A DNA stretch of 11,854 nt, from assembly GCA_002498455.1 (NCBI GenBank), contig DAHO01000067.1:14638-26491 (forward strand), read 5' to 3'. Every line of letters starts with the position of its first letter. Within the stretch, counting starts at the first letter, position 1. The DNA is from Euryarchaeota archaeon UBA602. Its GTDB lineage: Archaea > Thermoplasmatota > Poseidoniia > Poseidoniales > Thalassarchaeaceae. Positions 1 to 7,948 of this stretch are shown here, piece by piece. The notes below the pieces were generated by a model. It did not search any database. It saw nothing but the letters and a program-made list of their open reading frames with translations, and was not told where the DNA came from. The translations under genes and the position numbers were made by a program.

Positions 1-2012
1 CCGCAATCCATCACGGTCAATTGAGCACTGTTTGATGCGACAATGTTGTTGTTTTCATTGGACTCAGAAATGTAGTCACCATAATCGACATACAACCCCA
101 CATAGTAGGTCCCCGGTGCGATGCTGGTCGGCAATGTCGCCAACATGCTCGTATGGGTGTATGAAGGGACATTTGCGGTTCCACTCGCATAACCGAGAGA
201 CGTTCCAGTATAGATTGCAGAAACTGAATTTCCAGTTGAAACCAGTGCTTCATAATAGTGAGAACCGGCATTATCGGATCCTAAATTCGTCACACTCAAA
301 GTGATGTAAATATCCGAACCTTCGCAGACTTGACGATAACCCGAATCAACAGAGATTGAGGTGGCTTGGAGGTCATAGTCTGGAACGGAGATGTAAATCG
401 AATTTCCAACCTCGATATTGTTGGTCTCATCGCCTTCTGTCACCCGACTCGTAGAATCGACAATGATTCCGAAATAGTAGGTTCCTTGAGCCAAGTTACC
501 GGGCAGGGATGCGCTGAATGTACCACTTCGATACGAGCCTCCAGAAATGCTGCTTGCCTGTTGTGTAGAACCCAATTTTGTATCACTGGTAGTAATGGTC
601 GAATCGGTTGAAATGTACATCTCCCAGTAAAACCAGCCTGAAGTGTCATCCCCTGAATTATCGATTCGCCAAGAGAGACTGACCTGCTGTCCGGCTTGGC
701 CCGTGCTGGGCCCTGATGGACTGTCTGGGACCAAGTCAGCGGGCTCTTCAACATCTATTCTCGAATTGGATGAGACAATATTGTTGGTTTCATCCAGCTC
801 ATTCACCGTACCTCGATTGTCCGCAATCATTCCAAGATAGTAATATCCCGAATTCATACCGGTTGGTATGGTTACACTGTATTCGTAACCTGAACGATAG
901 GAGCCACCACTGATTGAACTCACACTGAATTCATCAACAAAGACATCCGATGTGGAAATTGATGAGTCGGTTGAGAGATACAACTTCCAATAGAACGAAC
1001 CAGAATAATCCGTCCCAGTATTGTCAATTCGATACTGAACCGTGATGGTATCTCCCATGACCACTGATGATGAAGAAGTACTGACCGTAGTCGCCTCAAT
1101 GTCTGGCAAATCCTCCTGCAATGTAATCTGACCACATGTTCGAACATTGTTTGACTCACTGGATTCGTCAACATCGGAATTCACATCCAAGATGTATCCC
1201 CAATAGTATGTGCCGGCATTGAGGCTTGAAGGAATTCGATTGCTACTCGATAGTGAGTCTGTACGATAATTTCCAGAAGATAGGCTGGTCGAATATTGAT
1301 CACTCCCCACTTGAGTATCGCTTGTTGTGATTGTAGAATCGGTGGACAGATACATGGCCCAATCGAACGAGCCCGTCGATTGTCCGTAACTTGATGATGC
1401 GTCGTTTTCATACTGAATAGAGATTGAAGAATCGAGATAATCGCCGATGGTTCCTGTTGAAGGAGTCGAACATGATGTTGAAGTTGTTCGAGGGATGAGG
1501 TCTGCCAATTCGTAGATTCGAGCTCTTCCAGAATCGTAGTCGTCATTGTTGTTTTCATCCGACTCACTGACTTGGCCATTGATGTCAACAATCATTCCGA
1601 TGTAGTAGTAGCCCCCTGTAATCGAAGATGGGATGGTCACCGACTTGGTTGAAGATCGTGTGCTTCCAGAAGATATGCTTGATTGCGACCAAGTATCCAA
1701 CTGTATGTCATTGGTTGTAATCGTTGTATCAGTCGACAAATAGAGACCCCAACGGAATGAACCAGACGATGAATCTCCGTCATTCTTGATTCGAGTACTG
1801 ATGCTCTTACTGTCACCGGCATCAGCCGATGTCCAAGATGCCGAAAGATAGTCGACAATAAGGTCAGGACCACTTCGCCCTCCAGTATCCATCGTATCGT
1901 TTTTGGAGCTTAATTGCTCAACATCGGAGGGTGGAGCCAAGGCTAGCAACATCGAAAAAATTGCCAAAACGACGGCGAATCGAACCAAGGTTACCCGAGA
2001 GAGCATAGTCAT
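1..2012 (-). CDS. Secreted CARDB-repeat surface protein (C-terminus beyond window)
   Basis: The minus-strand frame is open from position 2012 to the left edge without a stop, giving 670 residues of an incomplete protein. The N-terminus is a Sec-type signal: Arg6 and Arg11, a hydrophobic core at about residues 12-26, then a small-residue stretch (ALAPPS). The rest is five tandem repeats of about 120-130 residues, starting near residues 49, 170, 303, 425 and 546. Each has an early D-L/I beta strand, a central YLSTD-type segment followed by S/T-rich ITTSD, and a closing Y-Y-x-G-x-I-V-D then E-x-x-E-x-N-N motif. This pattern is that of CARDB/APHP beta-sandwich domains, which occur in archaeal and bacterial surface proteins, often in adhesion or as spacers. 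Two in-frame ATGs (2012 and 2006) compete; I chose 2012 because a TATA-like element sits about 26 nt upstream, suggesting a leaderless start. The ligand is unknown, and any C-terminal anchor or catalytic domain is out of view. Confidence 0.88.
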   Translation of the reverse strand, partial: MTMLSRVTLVRFAVVLAIFSMLLALAPPSDVEQLSSKNDTMDTGGRSGPDLIVDYLSASWTSADAGDSKSISTRIKNDGDSSSGSFRWGLYLSTDTTITTNDIQLDTWSQSSISSGSTRSSTKSVTIPSSITGGYYYIGMIVDINGQVSESDENNNDDYDSGRARIYELADLIPRTTSTSCSTPSTGTIGDYLDSSISIQYENDASSSYGQSTGSFDWAMYLSTDSTITTSDTQVGSDQYSTSLSSGNYRTDSLSSSNRIPSSLNAGTYYWGYILDVNSDVDESSESNNVRTCGQITLQEDLPDIEATTVSTSSSSVVMGDTITVQYRIDNTGTDYSGSFYWKLYLSTDSSISTSDVFVDEFSVSSISGGSYRSGYEYSVTIPTGMNSGYYYLGMIADNRGTVNELDETNNIVSSNSRIDVEEPADLVPDSPSGPSTGQAGQQVSLSWRIDNSGDDTSGWFYWEMYISTDSTITTSDTKLGSTQQASSISGGSYRSGTFSASLPGNLAQGTYYFGIIVDSTSRVTEGDETNNIEVGNSIYISVPDYDLQATSISVDSGYRQVCEGSDIYITLSVTNLGSDNAGSHYYEALVSTGNSVSAIYTGTSLGYASGTANVPSYTHTSMLATLPTSIAPGTYYVGLYVDYGDYISESNENNNIVASNSAQLTVMDC

Positions 2013-2032
2013 TCTCCGTAACGGTTGTTGGA

Positions 2033-2040
2033 CCTATATG
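2033..2040 (-). promoter_or_regulatory. TATA-like element of the CARDB-protein gene
   Basis: On the minus strand this reads CATATAGG. Its centre is about 25 nt upstream of the ATG at 2012, the usual archaeal spacing from TATA box to transcription start. The mRNA would therefore begin at or within a few nt of the start codon. No purine-rich BRE is obvious. Inferred from spacing and composition only. Confidence 0.45.
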
Positions 2041-2046
2041 TTGTGG

Positions 2047-2063
2047 TGGGCCTGTAAGGCCCA
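2047..2063. promoter_or_regulatory. Perfect inverted repeat in divergent promoter (candidate operator)
   Basis: TGGGCCT-GTA-AGGCCCA is a perfect 7+7 bp inverted repeat with a 3-nt centre, in the 93-bp gap between two divergent genes. It lies about 35-51 bp upstream of the ATG at 2012 and 43-59 bp upstream of the ATG at 2106, so just upstream of where both TATA boxes would sit. That is a typical place for a dimeric regulator to act on both genes. A short T-run follows on the plus strand, but no plus-strand gene precedes it, so a terminator role is less likely. Confidence 0.4.
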
Positions 2064-2105
2064 ATTTTTCGGTCAGATTAAGAACGGTGTCGCTAAGCGT
2101 GTCAC

Positions 2106-2645
2106 ATGGAAGACAACGAGGTCTTGCGTAAAATCGCAAACTCGGTGATTGTGACCATGCACCAAATCCCTGATTTACAGTATCTTTCCATCAATGAATT
2201 ACATGAAATTCCACTTGGTTTTCTCAGAAGAGATGCCACAAGATTACATGCTGTTTGCCGGTATAGAAGAGGCATTTCCAAATCACAAATCTCTGGCCCA
2301 TCTGATGTTCGTTGTGTCGATATCCACCCAGTTGCAATGGAGGTCGAATGGCGGTTGTATGCTGCTTTCTTGATTTACCATGAATTCCTGCACGCACTGG
2401 GATATACAGGCCATGATCGGACCTTCCGAAGACTTGAGGCACTCTGGCCCAACACGACTGCGACCAAGATGGGGGCCGCATTTGGTCAATATCTGCGAAG
2501 AAAGCGCTGTAAATGGCTTTGGAAATGCCCTCATTGTTCCAAAGAGTATCCCCGGAATCGAAGGGGTAACGGTCGCTATCGTTGTCGTGATTGTCGCGTG
2601 ATTTTACAGGATGTTCCCGCTGAATCACAACGGACGAAGGGCTAA
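2106..2645 (+). CDS. SprT-like zinc metalloprotease with C-terminal zinc ribbon
   Basis: A 179-residue protein with the zincin motif H92-E93-F-L-H96, followed by G-Y-T-G-H103-D, where H103 is the likely third zinc ligand and E93 the catalytic base. Residues 141-163 form a zinc ribbon, C-P-H-C then C-R-D-C (C141, C144, C160, C163). An HExxH core followed by a small zinc ribbon is the arrangement of the SprT family, which includes the eukaryotic SPRTN protease that degrades proteins crosslinked to DNA. The prokaryotic members are poorly characterised, so a role in DNA-protein crosslink repair is inference. There is no signal peptide, and the basic region before the ribbon (RRKRCKWLWK) could touch nucleic acid. 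The ATG at 2106 has no ribosome binding site; a weak AT-rich stretch (GATTAAGA) about 26 nt upstream would fit a leaderless mRNA. The next gene follows after 24 nt and is probably co-transcribed. Confidence 0.75.
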   Translation: MEDNEVLRKIANSVIVTMHQIPDLQYLSINELHEIPLGFLRRDATRLHAVCRYRRGISKSQISGPSDVRCVDIHPVAMEVEWRLYAAFLIYHEFLHALGYTGHDRTFRRLEALWPNTTATKMGAAFGQYLRRKRCKWLWKCPHCSKEYPRNRRGNGRYRCRDCRVILQDVPAESQRTKG

Positions 2646-2669
2646 GCCCCATGTCCGATCCCTCGGTAC

Positions 2670-4643
2670 ATGCGATGGGGGCGATGGGCTGTGATGCTCG
2701 TCATGATTTCCCTGCTTTCCACACCCATTGCCAGCGCGGATTTATCGATGGAGAATCAATCATTAAATTTGGTTTGTTCCAACAATGTATGTTCGTTGTC
2801 CACTAAAGCCGTGGGAGACATGGCTCTTACAGGAGAGGAACGGCAAGCAAATCCAGCCCAACCGGCCACCATTGTTCTTGAGTTCCCAATGAGTCCGAGT
2901 CAAATGACGGTCAGTTTGCTACCTGCTACAATCGAATCAATGATATTCGATTTGCGAATTACCGAGGATAACTTGGGCATTACGAGGCCCGAATTGTACG
3001 TAGAATTAGTTGTCGGACCCTCCTCCAATGCATGGGTCATCGAACCACCCGAACTGGGGGATCAGGGACCCTATATTCTGGAAAATGCTGATTTGGACCA
3101 TTCAAATGGACGCATCTTGAAGAGTGGAGACGAAGTTTTGGTTCGGGTATCCTTCGATATTAGCCAGCCTGTCACTTGGGAATTGCATCTTGCTGGTGAG
3201 TCAAGAATTGAGTTACCCATTGAATGGAGTATTGATGCTGAGGCATCCAATTATGATGAGCCATCGAGTTTTTCTGAACCACGAGCAATTACGCTGATTG
3301 GCAGCACCACCCAAGGTGGATTGATGGGAGCAGATGTGGATTGTTTTCGCTTTGACGTTGAAGCCCAATTAAGCTCTCTAACCGTAATGATTTCTTGGGA
3401 TTCAGCACCGCTTGAAGTTGAGCAATCGAATGTGATTCCTGAATTCTGGGATTCAGAAGGTCGAGCTGAAAGCGAACCCGAAATCCGAACCAAATACGAG
3501 GGTGACCTCGTGGTCAATGACATTCGTTGGATGGAGCCTAATGAAGGCGAGCATACCCTATGTTGGACAGGGATGAGTGACCGATACCAAACCTACAGTT
3601 TCACTGGTTCGAAGACCATCATGGGAGTGGGAAGCACAACCCCTGAGGAATTCACCGGAGATGCAACATGGGATACCGGTATTTCTCAAGTTGGGCAAAC
3701 TGAATTTGCCAGTCAGTCCAACGGTGCTGGCGTGATGACAATGGTGGCCGCCAGTGTCTCAATTTTGGTAGCCTTAAGCGGTTACATGATGAAACTATCA
3801 TCACCGTGGCTGCCCCGATTCATGCTTCCACTCTCCATCCTTTTGTTGCTCTTTGGCGGTATCATCTCTCCAGCTGTTTCCATATCCAATGAATCACCTA
3901 ATCCCGGCGAAATGACACTGGATGAATTGCTCGACAAGCGATTGAATCGCGTCTATCAGGGCGTGATCAATGATGATCAGGGTGAGTTCGGGCCGCATTG
4001 GTATGGTGGGTTCATGGGATTAAATGACGGTGAACAAATCAACCTCATGCTCTCAATCAAATCCTTCCATCCTGTTGGAGATGGGCGTTGGCAGATTCAA
4101 GCCCAAGAACTAGATGACATCGATTTGGACCGTCTCGTATTTGGGAAATTAAATGACGGACCTATGTCGGATGAGAATGAGGTTCGATTCATCCTTCGTT
4201 CAGGGCGATTGCTAGCACTGGATTTGTTGTTGCTAGAGGCATTACTCATTGTGGACGAGCAGCCAAGAGGGGATGTGCTCCACATTCAATGGGACATGGT
4301 TTCCGACTCAGGGATGAGTTCACTTAGCTCCCCTGCTTGGACCAGTCGCCCTGATACAGTATCTTCAGAAGATTGGAGGAGAGTAACGACTGCAGTCAAA
4401 CCGGATTTGTTATCGGTTTCTTTCTGTGATTGTGGTATCGACGCAATGGAACTCTCGATACGCTCAAACCCACCATCCGCCAATGATCTCATCACACCCC
4501 AGGGAATTGAAACCTCTAACGGATTGATTCCGAACGACTTTTGGGTCGCAGTAATGGGTTTTTGCGTCCTGATTGCAGCCGCTGTTGTAGAGAAAGAGCG
4601 GCGAGAAAAGGGCATGTCCCTAGCGAGTCAAATCTTGAACTGA
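2670..4643 (+). CDS. Membrane-anchored protein of unknown function with large exterior domains
   Basis: I do not recognise a family for this 657-residue protein. It starts with a signal peptide or anchor: Arg2 and Arg5, a hydrophobic core at about 8-20, and a plausible cleavage after A-S-A at 21-23. Residues 24-353 look like a soluble, beta-rich, acidic exterior region with a few cysteines (C36, C41, C225, C298). Two hydrophobic helices follow at about 354-374 and 384-405, joined by a short loop with K375 and R383. A second exterior region spans about 406-623, with C586 and C588 close together. A final helix at about 624-640 ends in a basic tail (EKERREK). Positive charges place the short loop and the tail inside, so both large domains face outside. 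There is no catalytic motif I can name. The start at 2670 is the only in-frame initiation codon after the stop at 2643 that keeps the whole signal region. It lies 24 nt after the SprT-like gene, with no clear ribosome binding site. Confidence 0.8.
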   Translation: MRWGRWAVMLVMISLLSTPIASADLSMENQSLNLVCSNNVCSLSTKAVGDMALTGEERQANPAQPATIVLEFPMSPSQMTVSLLPATIESMIFDLRITEDNLGITRPELYVELVVGPSSNAWVIEPPELGDQGPYILENADLDHSNGRILKSGDEVLVRVSFDISQPVTWELHLAGESRIELPIEWSIDAEASNYDEPSSFSEPRAITLIGSTTQGGLMGADVDCFRFDVEAQLSSLTVMISWDSAPLEVEQSNVIPEFWDSEGRAESEPEIRTKYEGDLVVNDIRWMEPNEGEHTLCWTGMSDRYQTYSFTGSKTIMGVGSTTPEEFTGDATWDTGISQVGQTEFASQSNGAGVMTMVAASVSILVALSGYMMKLSSPWLPRFMLPLSILLLLFGGIISPAVSISNESPNPGEMTLDELLDKRLNRVYQGVINDDQGEFGPHWYGGFMGLNDGEQINLMLSIKSFHPVGDGRWQIQAQELDDIDLDRLVFGKLNDGPMSDENEVRFILRSGRLLALDLLLLEALLIVDEQPRGDVLHIQWDMVSDSGMSSLSSPAWTSRPDTVSSEDWRRVTTAVKPDLLSVSFCDCGIDAMELSIRSNPPSANDLITPQGIETSNGLIPNDFWVAVMGFCVLIAAAVVEKERREKGMSLASQILN

Positions 4644-5324
4644 CTACTCTTCTTCGTCATCGGGGATTGTTGCCAACATCTCGTCCAACATGGCTCGCTC
4701 CTCAGGATCCAAATCATGGTCTTGCAGTGCTTCCACAATGCGTGCCAATTGTGCATCGGATAGGCCCAATGGACGTGCAGCTCCAACAATCAAGTCCATC
4801 TCTGCTTCAGATACATGGTTGTCTTCCAAGGCTGACTCAATCGCTGCGCGAGTGGCCATTCGAGCCGCACTTCGCTCTGGAACTTGCAATACCCTTGCTA
4901 GGGCACTCAACTCATTCCTCTCTGCCTCGGTGAGGATTCCGTCGGCATAGGCCATTTCATAGGCATCATAGAGTAGTTGTTGGTATTTGTCAGGATGTAG
5001 AAGAACATCACGAATCAGACCGTAATCAATACTGCTTGCATCTTCGTTCATGTCAAGGCGGATGATGGATGAGCGAACTTCTTTGAGCAACATGTCTTTG
5101 ATTCCATGCCCAAGCAAAATGAATCCAGAAGCGACCACTGCGGCCCCGAGCCACTGCATAACACCAATCTCAAAGAGACCGCCCGGATTGAACAGTTGGT
5201 GCAAACCCATGGTGATCATTGCAGCACCCAGTGCAACCTCGAACCAATCATTGATATCGGGTTCATCATCGAAGAGAGAAAGACGGGATGCCAACTCATC
5301 TTCAGTGCCTTCGCCTCTTGCCAT
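4644..5324 (-). CDS. Membrane protein with cytosolic TerB-like domain
   Basis: A 226-residue protein. An acidic N-terminus is followed by two hydrophobic helices at about 27-43 and 55-74, and then a helical acidic domain at about 115-215. That domain repeats the pattern 'acidic turn, E-x-E/E-R, helix': AYADGILTEAERNEL (125-139), DNHVSEAEMDLI (168-179) and DHDLDPEERAMLDEML (202-217). It resembles TerB / TerB-like (DUF533-type) domains, all-helical acidic modules found in tellurite-resistance proteins and in DjlA-type co-chaperones. These often act at the membrane, possibly binding metal. The protein ends DDEEE. Its stop abuts the stop of the convergent gene with no gap. It diverges from hel308 across 86 bp. 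An AAGG lies 7 nt before the ATG, a weak ribosome binding site. A specific function cannot be given; the TerB-like call is moderate. Confidence 0.65.
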   Translation of the reverse strand: MARGEGTEDELASRLSLFDDEPDINDWFEVALGAAMITMGLHQLFNPGGLFEIGVMQWLGAAVVASGFILLGHGIKDMLLKEVRSSIIRLDMNEDASSIDYGLIRDVLLHPDKYQQLLYDAYEMAYADGILTEAERNELSALARVLQVPERSAARMATRAAIESALEDNHVSEAEMDLIVGAARPLGLSDAQLARIVEALQDHDLDPEERAMLDEMLATIPDDEEE

Positions 5325-5410
5325 AAAGGTGCCTTAGCATCGTAGGGCACTTCAGGCTTCCGCGGCTCCCAACCCGTATCCTTTTGGACAATGGTCGCGG
5401 TTCACATGCC

Positions 5411-7948
5411 ATGGTCGACGAGGTTAGCGAACTCGACCTACCGTCCAATGTGGTCGATTTATTGATCAATCAATGGAACATTACCAAGTTGCATCCACCA
5501 CAAGCTGAGGCATTACCCGTCGCTCTTTCAGGTGAAAATTTGCTATTGGCAATACCCACTGCGAGTGGAAAGAGTCTCGTCGCTTACTTGGCCATTATTC
5601 AGCGCATCTTGGTTGACAAGCCAGGAAGTCGGGCATTCTATTTGGTTCCACTCAAAGCACTTGCATCTGAAAAGGTCGAAGAATTACGAGAAGCGGGGGA
5701 TTTTCTTGGATTCACAGTGGGGATGGCCGTTGGCGACAGAGCGGGTGAAACCGTTTCTTTGGACCAAGCTGATGTCATTGTTGCAACAAGTGAAAAATTC
5801 GATTCTCTAATGCGAAATAGAGAAGGGTTTCTGAATCAGGTTAGCATCGTTGTTGCTGATGAAGTGCATCTGATTCATGACCAAAGTCGAGGCCCGACAA
5901 TGGAGGTGAATCTGGCAAGGGTCAAGCATGAGCGACCAGAGGCACAAATTTTGGCACTCTCCGCCACTGTAGGGAATGCGAGCGAAATTGCAAATTGGTT
6001 GAAGGCCAAAAAAATTCAATCGGATTGGAGACCTGTTGTTCTACGCTATGGTACGGTTTGTGAAGGACTGGTTGAACCTCGACTCCAAGTGGGCCCCAAT
6101 GTGGAAGAAATGGAATTGCCTCCACCCTTTACCCTAGAAGATGAAGGTGATAATTTACGAAATGTTCTCAGTTCAACGGTTATCGATGGGGGTCAGGTAC
6201 TGATTTTTCGTGCGACTCGGCGCTATGCGGAGGGAAGTGCTGCCAAGCTCGGAAAGTGGTTCTCCAAGCGCATGCAGAGTTGGCAAAAAGAAACTGATAC
6301 TGCACCGTCTGGGCTGGATGTTGAGACGAGAATACAGGCGTTGGCTGAACTCGCAAGAGAAGTTGAGGCGAGCGAAGAATCGACATTGATGGGAGAACGA
6401 CTTGCCGAATCTTTGCGAGGAGGAGTGGCCTTCCATCATGCAGGATTGACAGGGAAACAAAGACGCCTTGTTGAGGAAGCATTTCGCAACCGAATTCTGT
6501 TCGCCATTTGTGCGACACCTACACTAGCCGCAGGCGTTAACTTACCCGCACGCCGAGTGGTTGTACGTGATTTGACACGTTGGGATGACGGGCTTAATCG
6601 ACCGCTCCCCCGAATGGAAGTCCACCAAATGTTGGGACGTGCGGGTCGGCCTCGTTACGATCCCCTTGGAGATGCGTGGTTGATTGCCCGACACTTGGAA
6701 CATGCCGATGAAATTGCAGAATTGTACTTCAACAACAAACCCGAGGATGTGGAGTCAAAACTTGCAGCAGATCCTGCCTTGCGAGTTCATGTGCTTGCGG
6801 CCATCGCTACTGGGGGTCAAAGAAACAGAGATTCGTTAGGTCGATTTTTCCAACAAACTTTCCTTGGTCACGGGGTAGAAAACGATTGGTTGCAAGGGCG
6901 AATCGATGGAATCATCGCTTGGTTGGCCGAGCATCGATTTATTCAGCGAACGGGCGAAGATCCAGCTGTTGCGAAGCGACTGGCTGAAAATGAGGCTGTT
7001 GAAATCGATGAAGACTGGGACGATGAGAAGCCACTTTGGGCCCAAAGTGCAGAATCGATAGAAGGAGTGGGTTTGCAAGAAATTGTCGAAACCAAACCTC
7101 GACCCAAGAGACCCGCAGTGATTGGATTTCAAACCGCAGGGCAACTGTCAACTCCACTATCGGATGAAGTCATTCCAGACTCGCCTGCGATGACGTATGC
7201 AGCCACTCCATTTGGTGAACGTGTCAGTCGATTATACCTCGACCCTCTGTCTGGACTTATTCTTCGCGAGGGGTTGCGCAAAGCACGGAAAATTTTGTGC
7301 CGAATCATTGAAGATCGCTCTATTTCCCCATGGGCGTTACTCCATCTTTTGACTTGTACACCCGATTTTCCTCCACTTTGGCCATCTGGAAAACAAATGC
7401 AAATGATGACCCAAAAGGCGAATGCGATGTCCGATCAAACTCTACTTGAAAGTCATGAATTGAACATACTCGGATACCTTCCCGAAGCTGAAAGTTTAGC
7501 CAAGAGTGCATGGACGCTCAATCAATGGATTGACGAAAGTACACTAAGAGAAATTGAGGGAGAATTGGGGGTGGCACCTGGAGACTTGCGCGTAAGAGTG
7601 GATCATGCGGATTGGCTGATCAATGCGGCTCGACAAATTTGTGCAAATGATGATGAGACCGACCCTGTCTTGCTTGATGCTGATGTTGAATTGATTGAAA
7701 TTCTTGACATCATGAGAAAAAGAATCCCAAATGGTTGCAAAGAAGATTTGTTGTCGCTCATCTCAATTCGAGGAGTTGGACGTATTCGAGCACGTACTCT
7801 TGCAAACCACGGATATCGTACACCTTTGGAAATCTGTAGGATTACAAAAAATGCTGCACAAAAATTGGCGGATGAGCGAGGATGGAGTCCGCAATTGGTT
7901 CAAAATATCATGCAGGCGGCTGAACGGGCGATACAGGCGAAGAGGTGA
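5411..7948 (+). CDS. hel308: ATP-dependent DNA helicase Hel308
   Basis: An 845-residue superfamily 2, 3'-to-5' DNA helicase that acts on stalled replication forks and prepares them for recombination. In order, numbering from the ATG at 5411: Q-motif HPPQAEAL (28-35), Walker A TASGKS (50-55), motif Ia YLVPLKALASEK (77-88), Walker B DEVH (150-153), SAT (184-186), motif IV LIFRATRR (264-271), AFHHAGL (340-346), CATPTLAAGVNLPAR (367-381) and motif VI QMLGRAGRP (406-414). A winged helix and ratchet domain follow (ATPFGERVS at 598), and a C-terminal helix-hairpin-helix at about 785-802 (RGVGRIRARTLANHGY). The frame extends up to a TTG at 5384, but the ATG at 5411 puts MVDEV at the N-terminus, as in known Hel308 proteins. 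It is longer than the roughly 700-750 residues usual for the family, mainly from an acidic insert at about 521-597. The Cgi121 gene overlaps its stop. Confidence 0.95.
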   Translation: MVDEVSELDLPSNVVDLLINQWNITKLHPPQAEALPVALSGENLLLAIPTASGKSLVAYLAIIQRILVDKPGSRAFYLVPLKALASEKVEELREAGDFLGFTVGMAVGDRAGETVSLDQADVIVATSEKFDSLMRNREGFLNQVSIVVADEVHLIHDQSRGPTMEVNLARVKHERPEAQILALSATVGNASEIANWLKAKKIQSDWRPVVLRYGTVCEGLVEPRLQVGPNVEEMELPPPFTLEDEGDNLRNVLSSTVIDGGQVLIFRATRRYAEGSAAKLGKWFSKRMQSWQKETDTAPSGLDVETRIQALAELAREVEASEESTLMGERLAESLRGGVAFHHAGLTGKQRRLVEEAFRNRILFAICATPTLAAGVNLPARRVVVRDLTRWDDGLNRPLPRMEVHQMLGRAGRPRYDPLGDAWLIARHLEHADEIAELYFNNKPEDVESKLAADPALRVHVLAAIATGGQRNRDSLGRFFQQTFLGHGVENDWLQGRIDGIIAWLAEHRFIQRTGEDPAVAKRLAENEAVEIDEDWDDEKPLWAQSAESIEGVGLQEIVETKPRPKRPAVIGFQTAGQLSTPLSDEVIPDSPAMTYAATPFGERVSRLYLDPLSGLILREGLRKARKILCRIIEDRSISPWALLHLLTCTPDFPPLWPSGKQMQMMTQKANAMSDQTLLESHELNILGYLPEAESLAKSAWTLNQWIDESTLREIEGELGVAPGDLRVRVDHADWLINAARQICANDDETDPVLLDADVELIEILDIMRKRIPNGCKEDLLSLISIRGVGRIRARTLANHGYRTPLEICRITKNAAQKLADERGWSPQLVQNIMQAAERAIQAKR

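Noticed and set aside
1..1865. Tandem repetition that could suggest a CRISPR or DNA satellite array.
   Set aside because: The periodicity is about 360-400 bp, in frame and conserved at protein level rather than as exact DNA repeats.
1918..2139. A 73-codon minus-strand frame across the divergent promoter.
   Set aside because: It covers the starts of two better genes and the palindrome, and it has no signal or family motif.
2651..2669. ATG at 2651 as an earlier start for the 657-residue membrane protein.
   Set aside because: It is in a different reading frame from the protein; no in-frame start exists between the stop at 2643 and the ATG at 2670.
4541..4933. A 130-codon plus-strand frame across the convergent gene ends.
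   Set aside because: It overlaps two well-supported genes and has no domain-like features.
5384..5410. Nine-codon N-terminal extension of Hel308 from a TTG at 5384.
   Set aside because: The ATG at 5411 aligns with the N-terminus of known Hel308 proteins, and no ribosome binding site supports the TTG.
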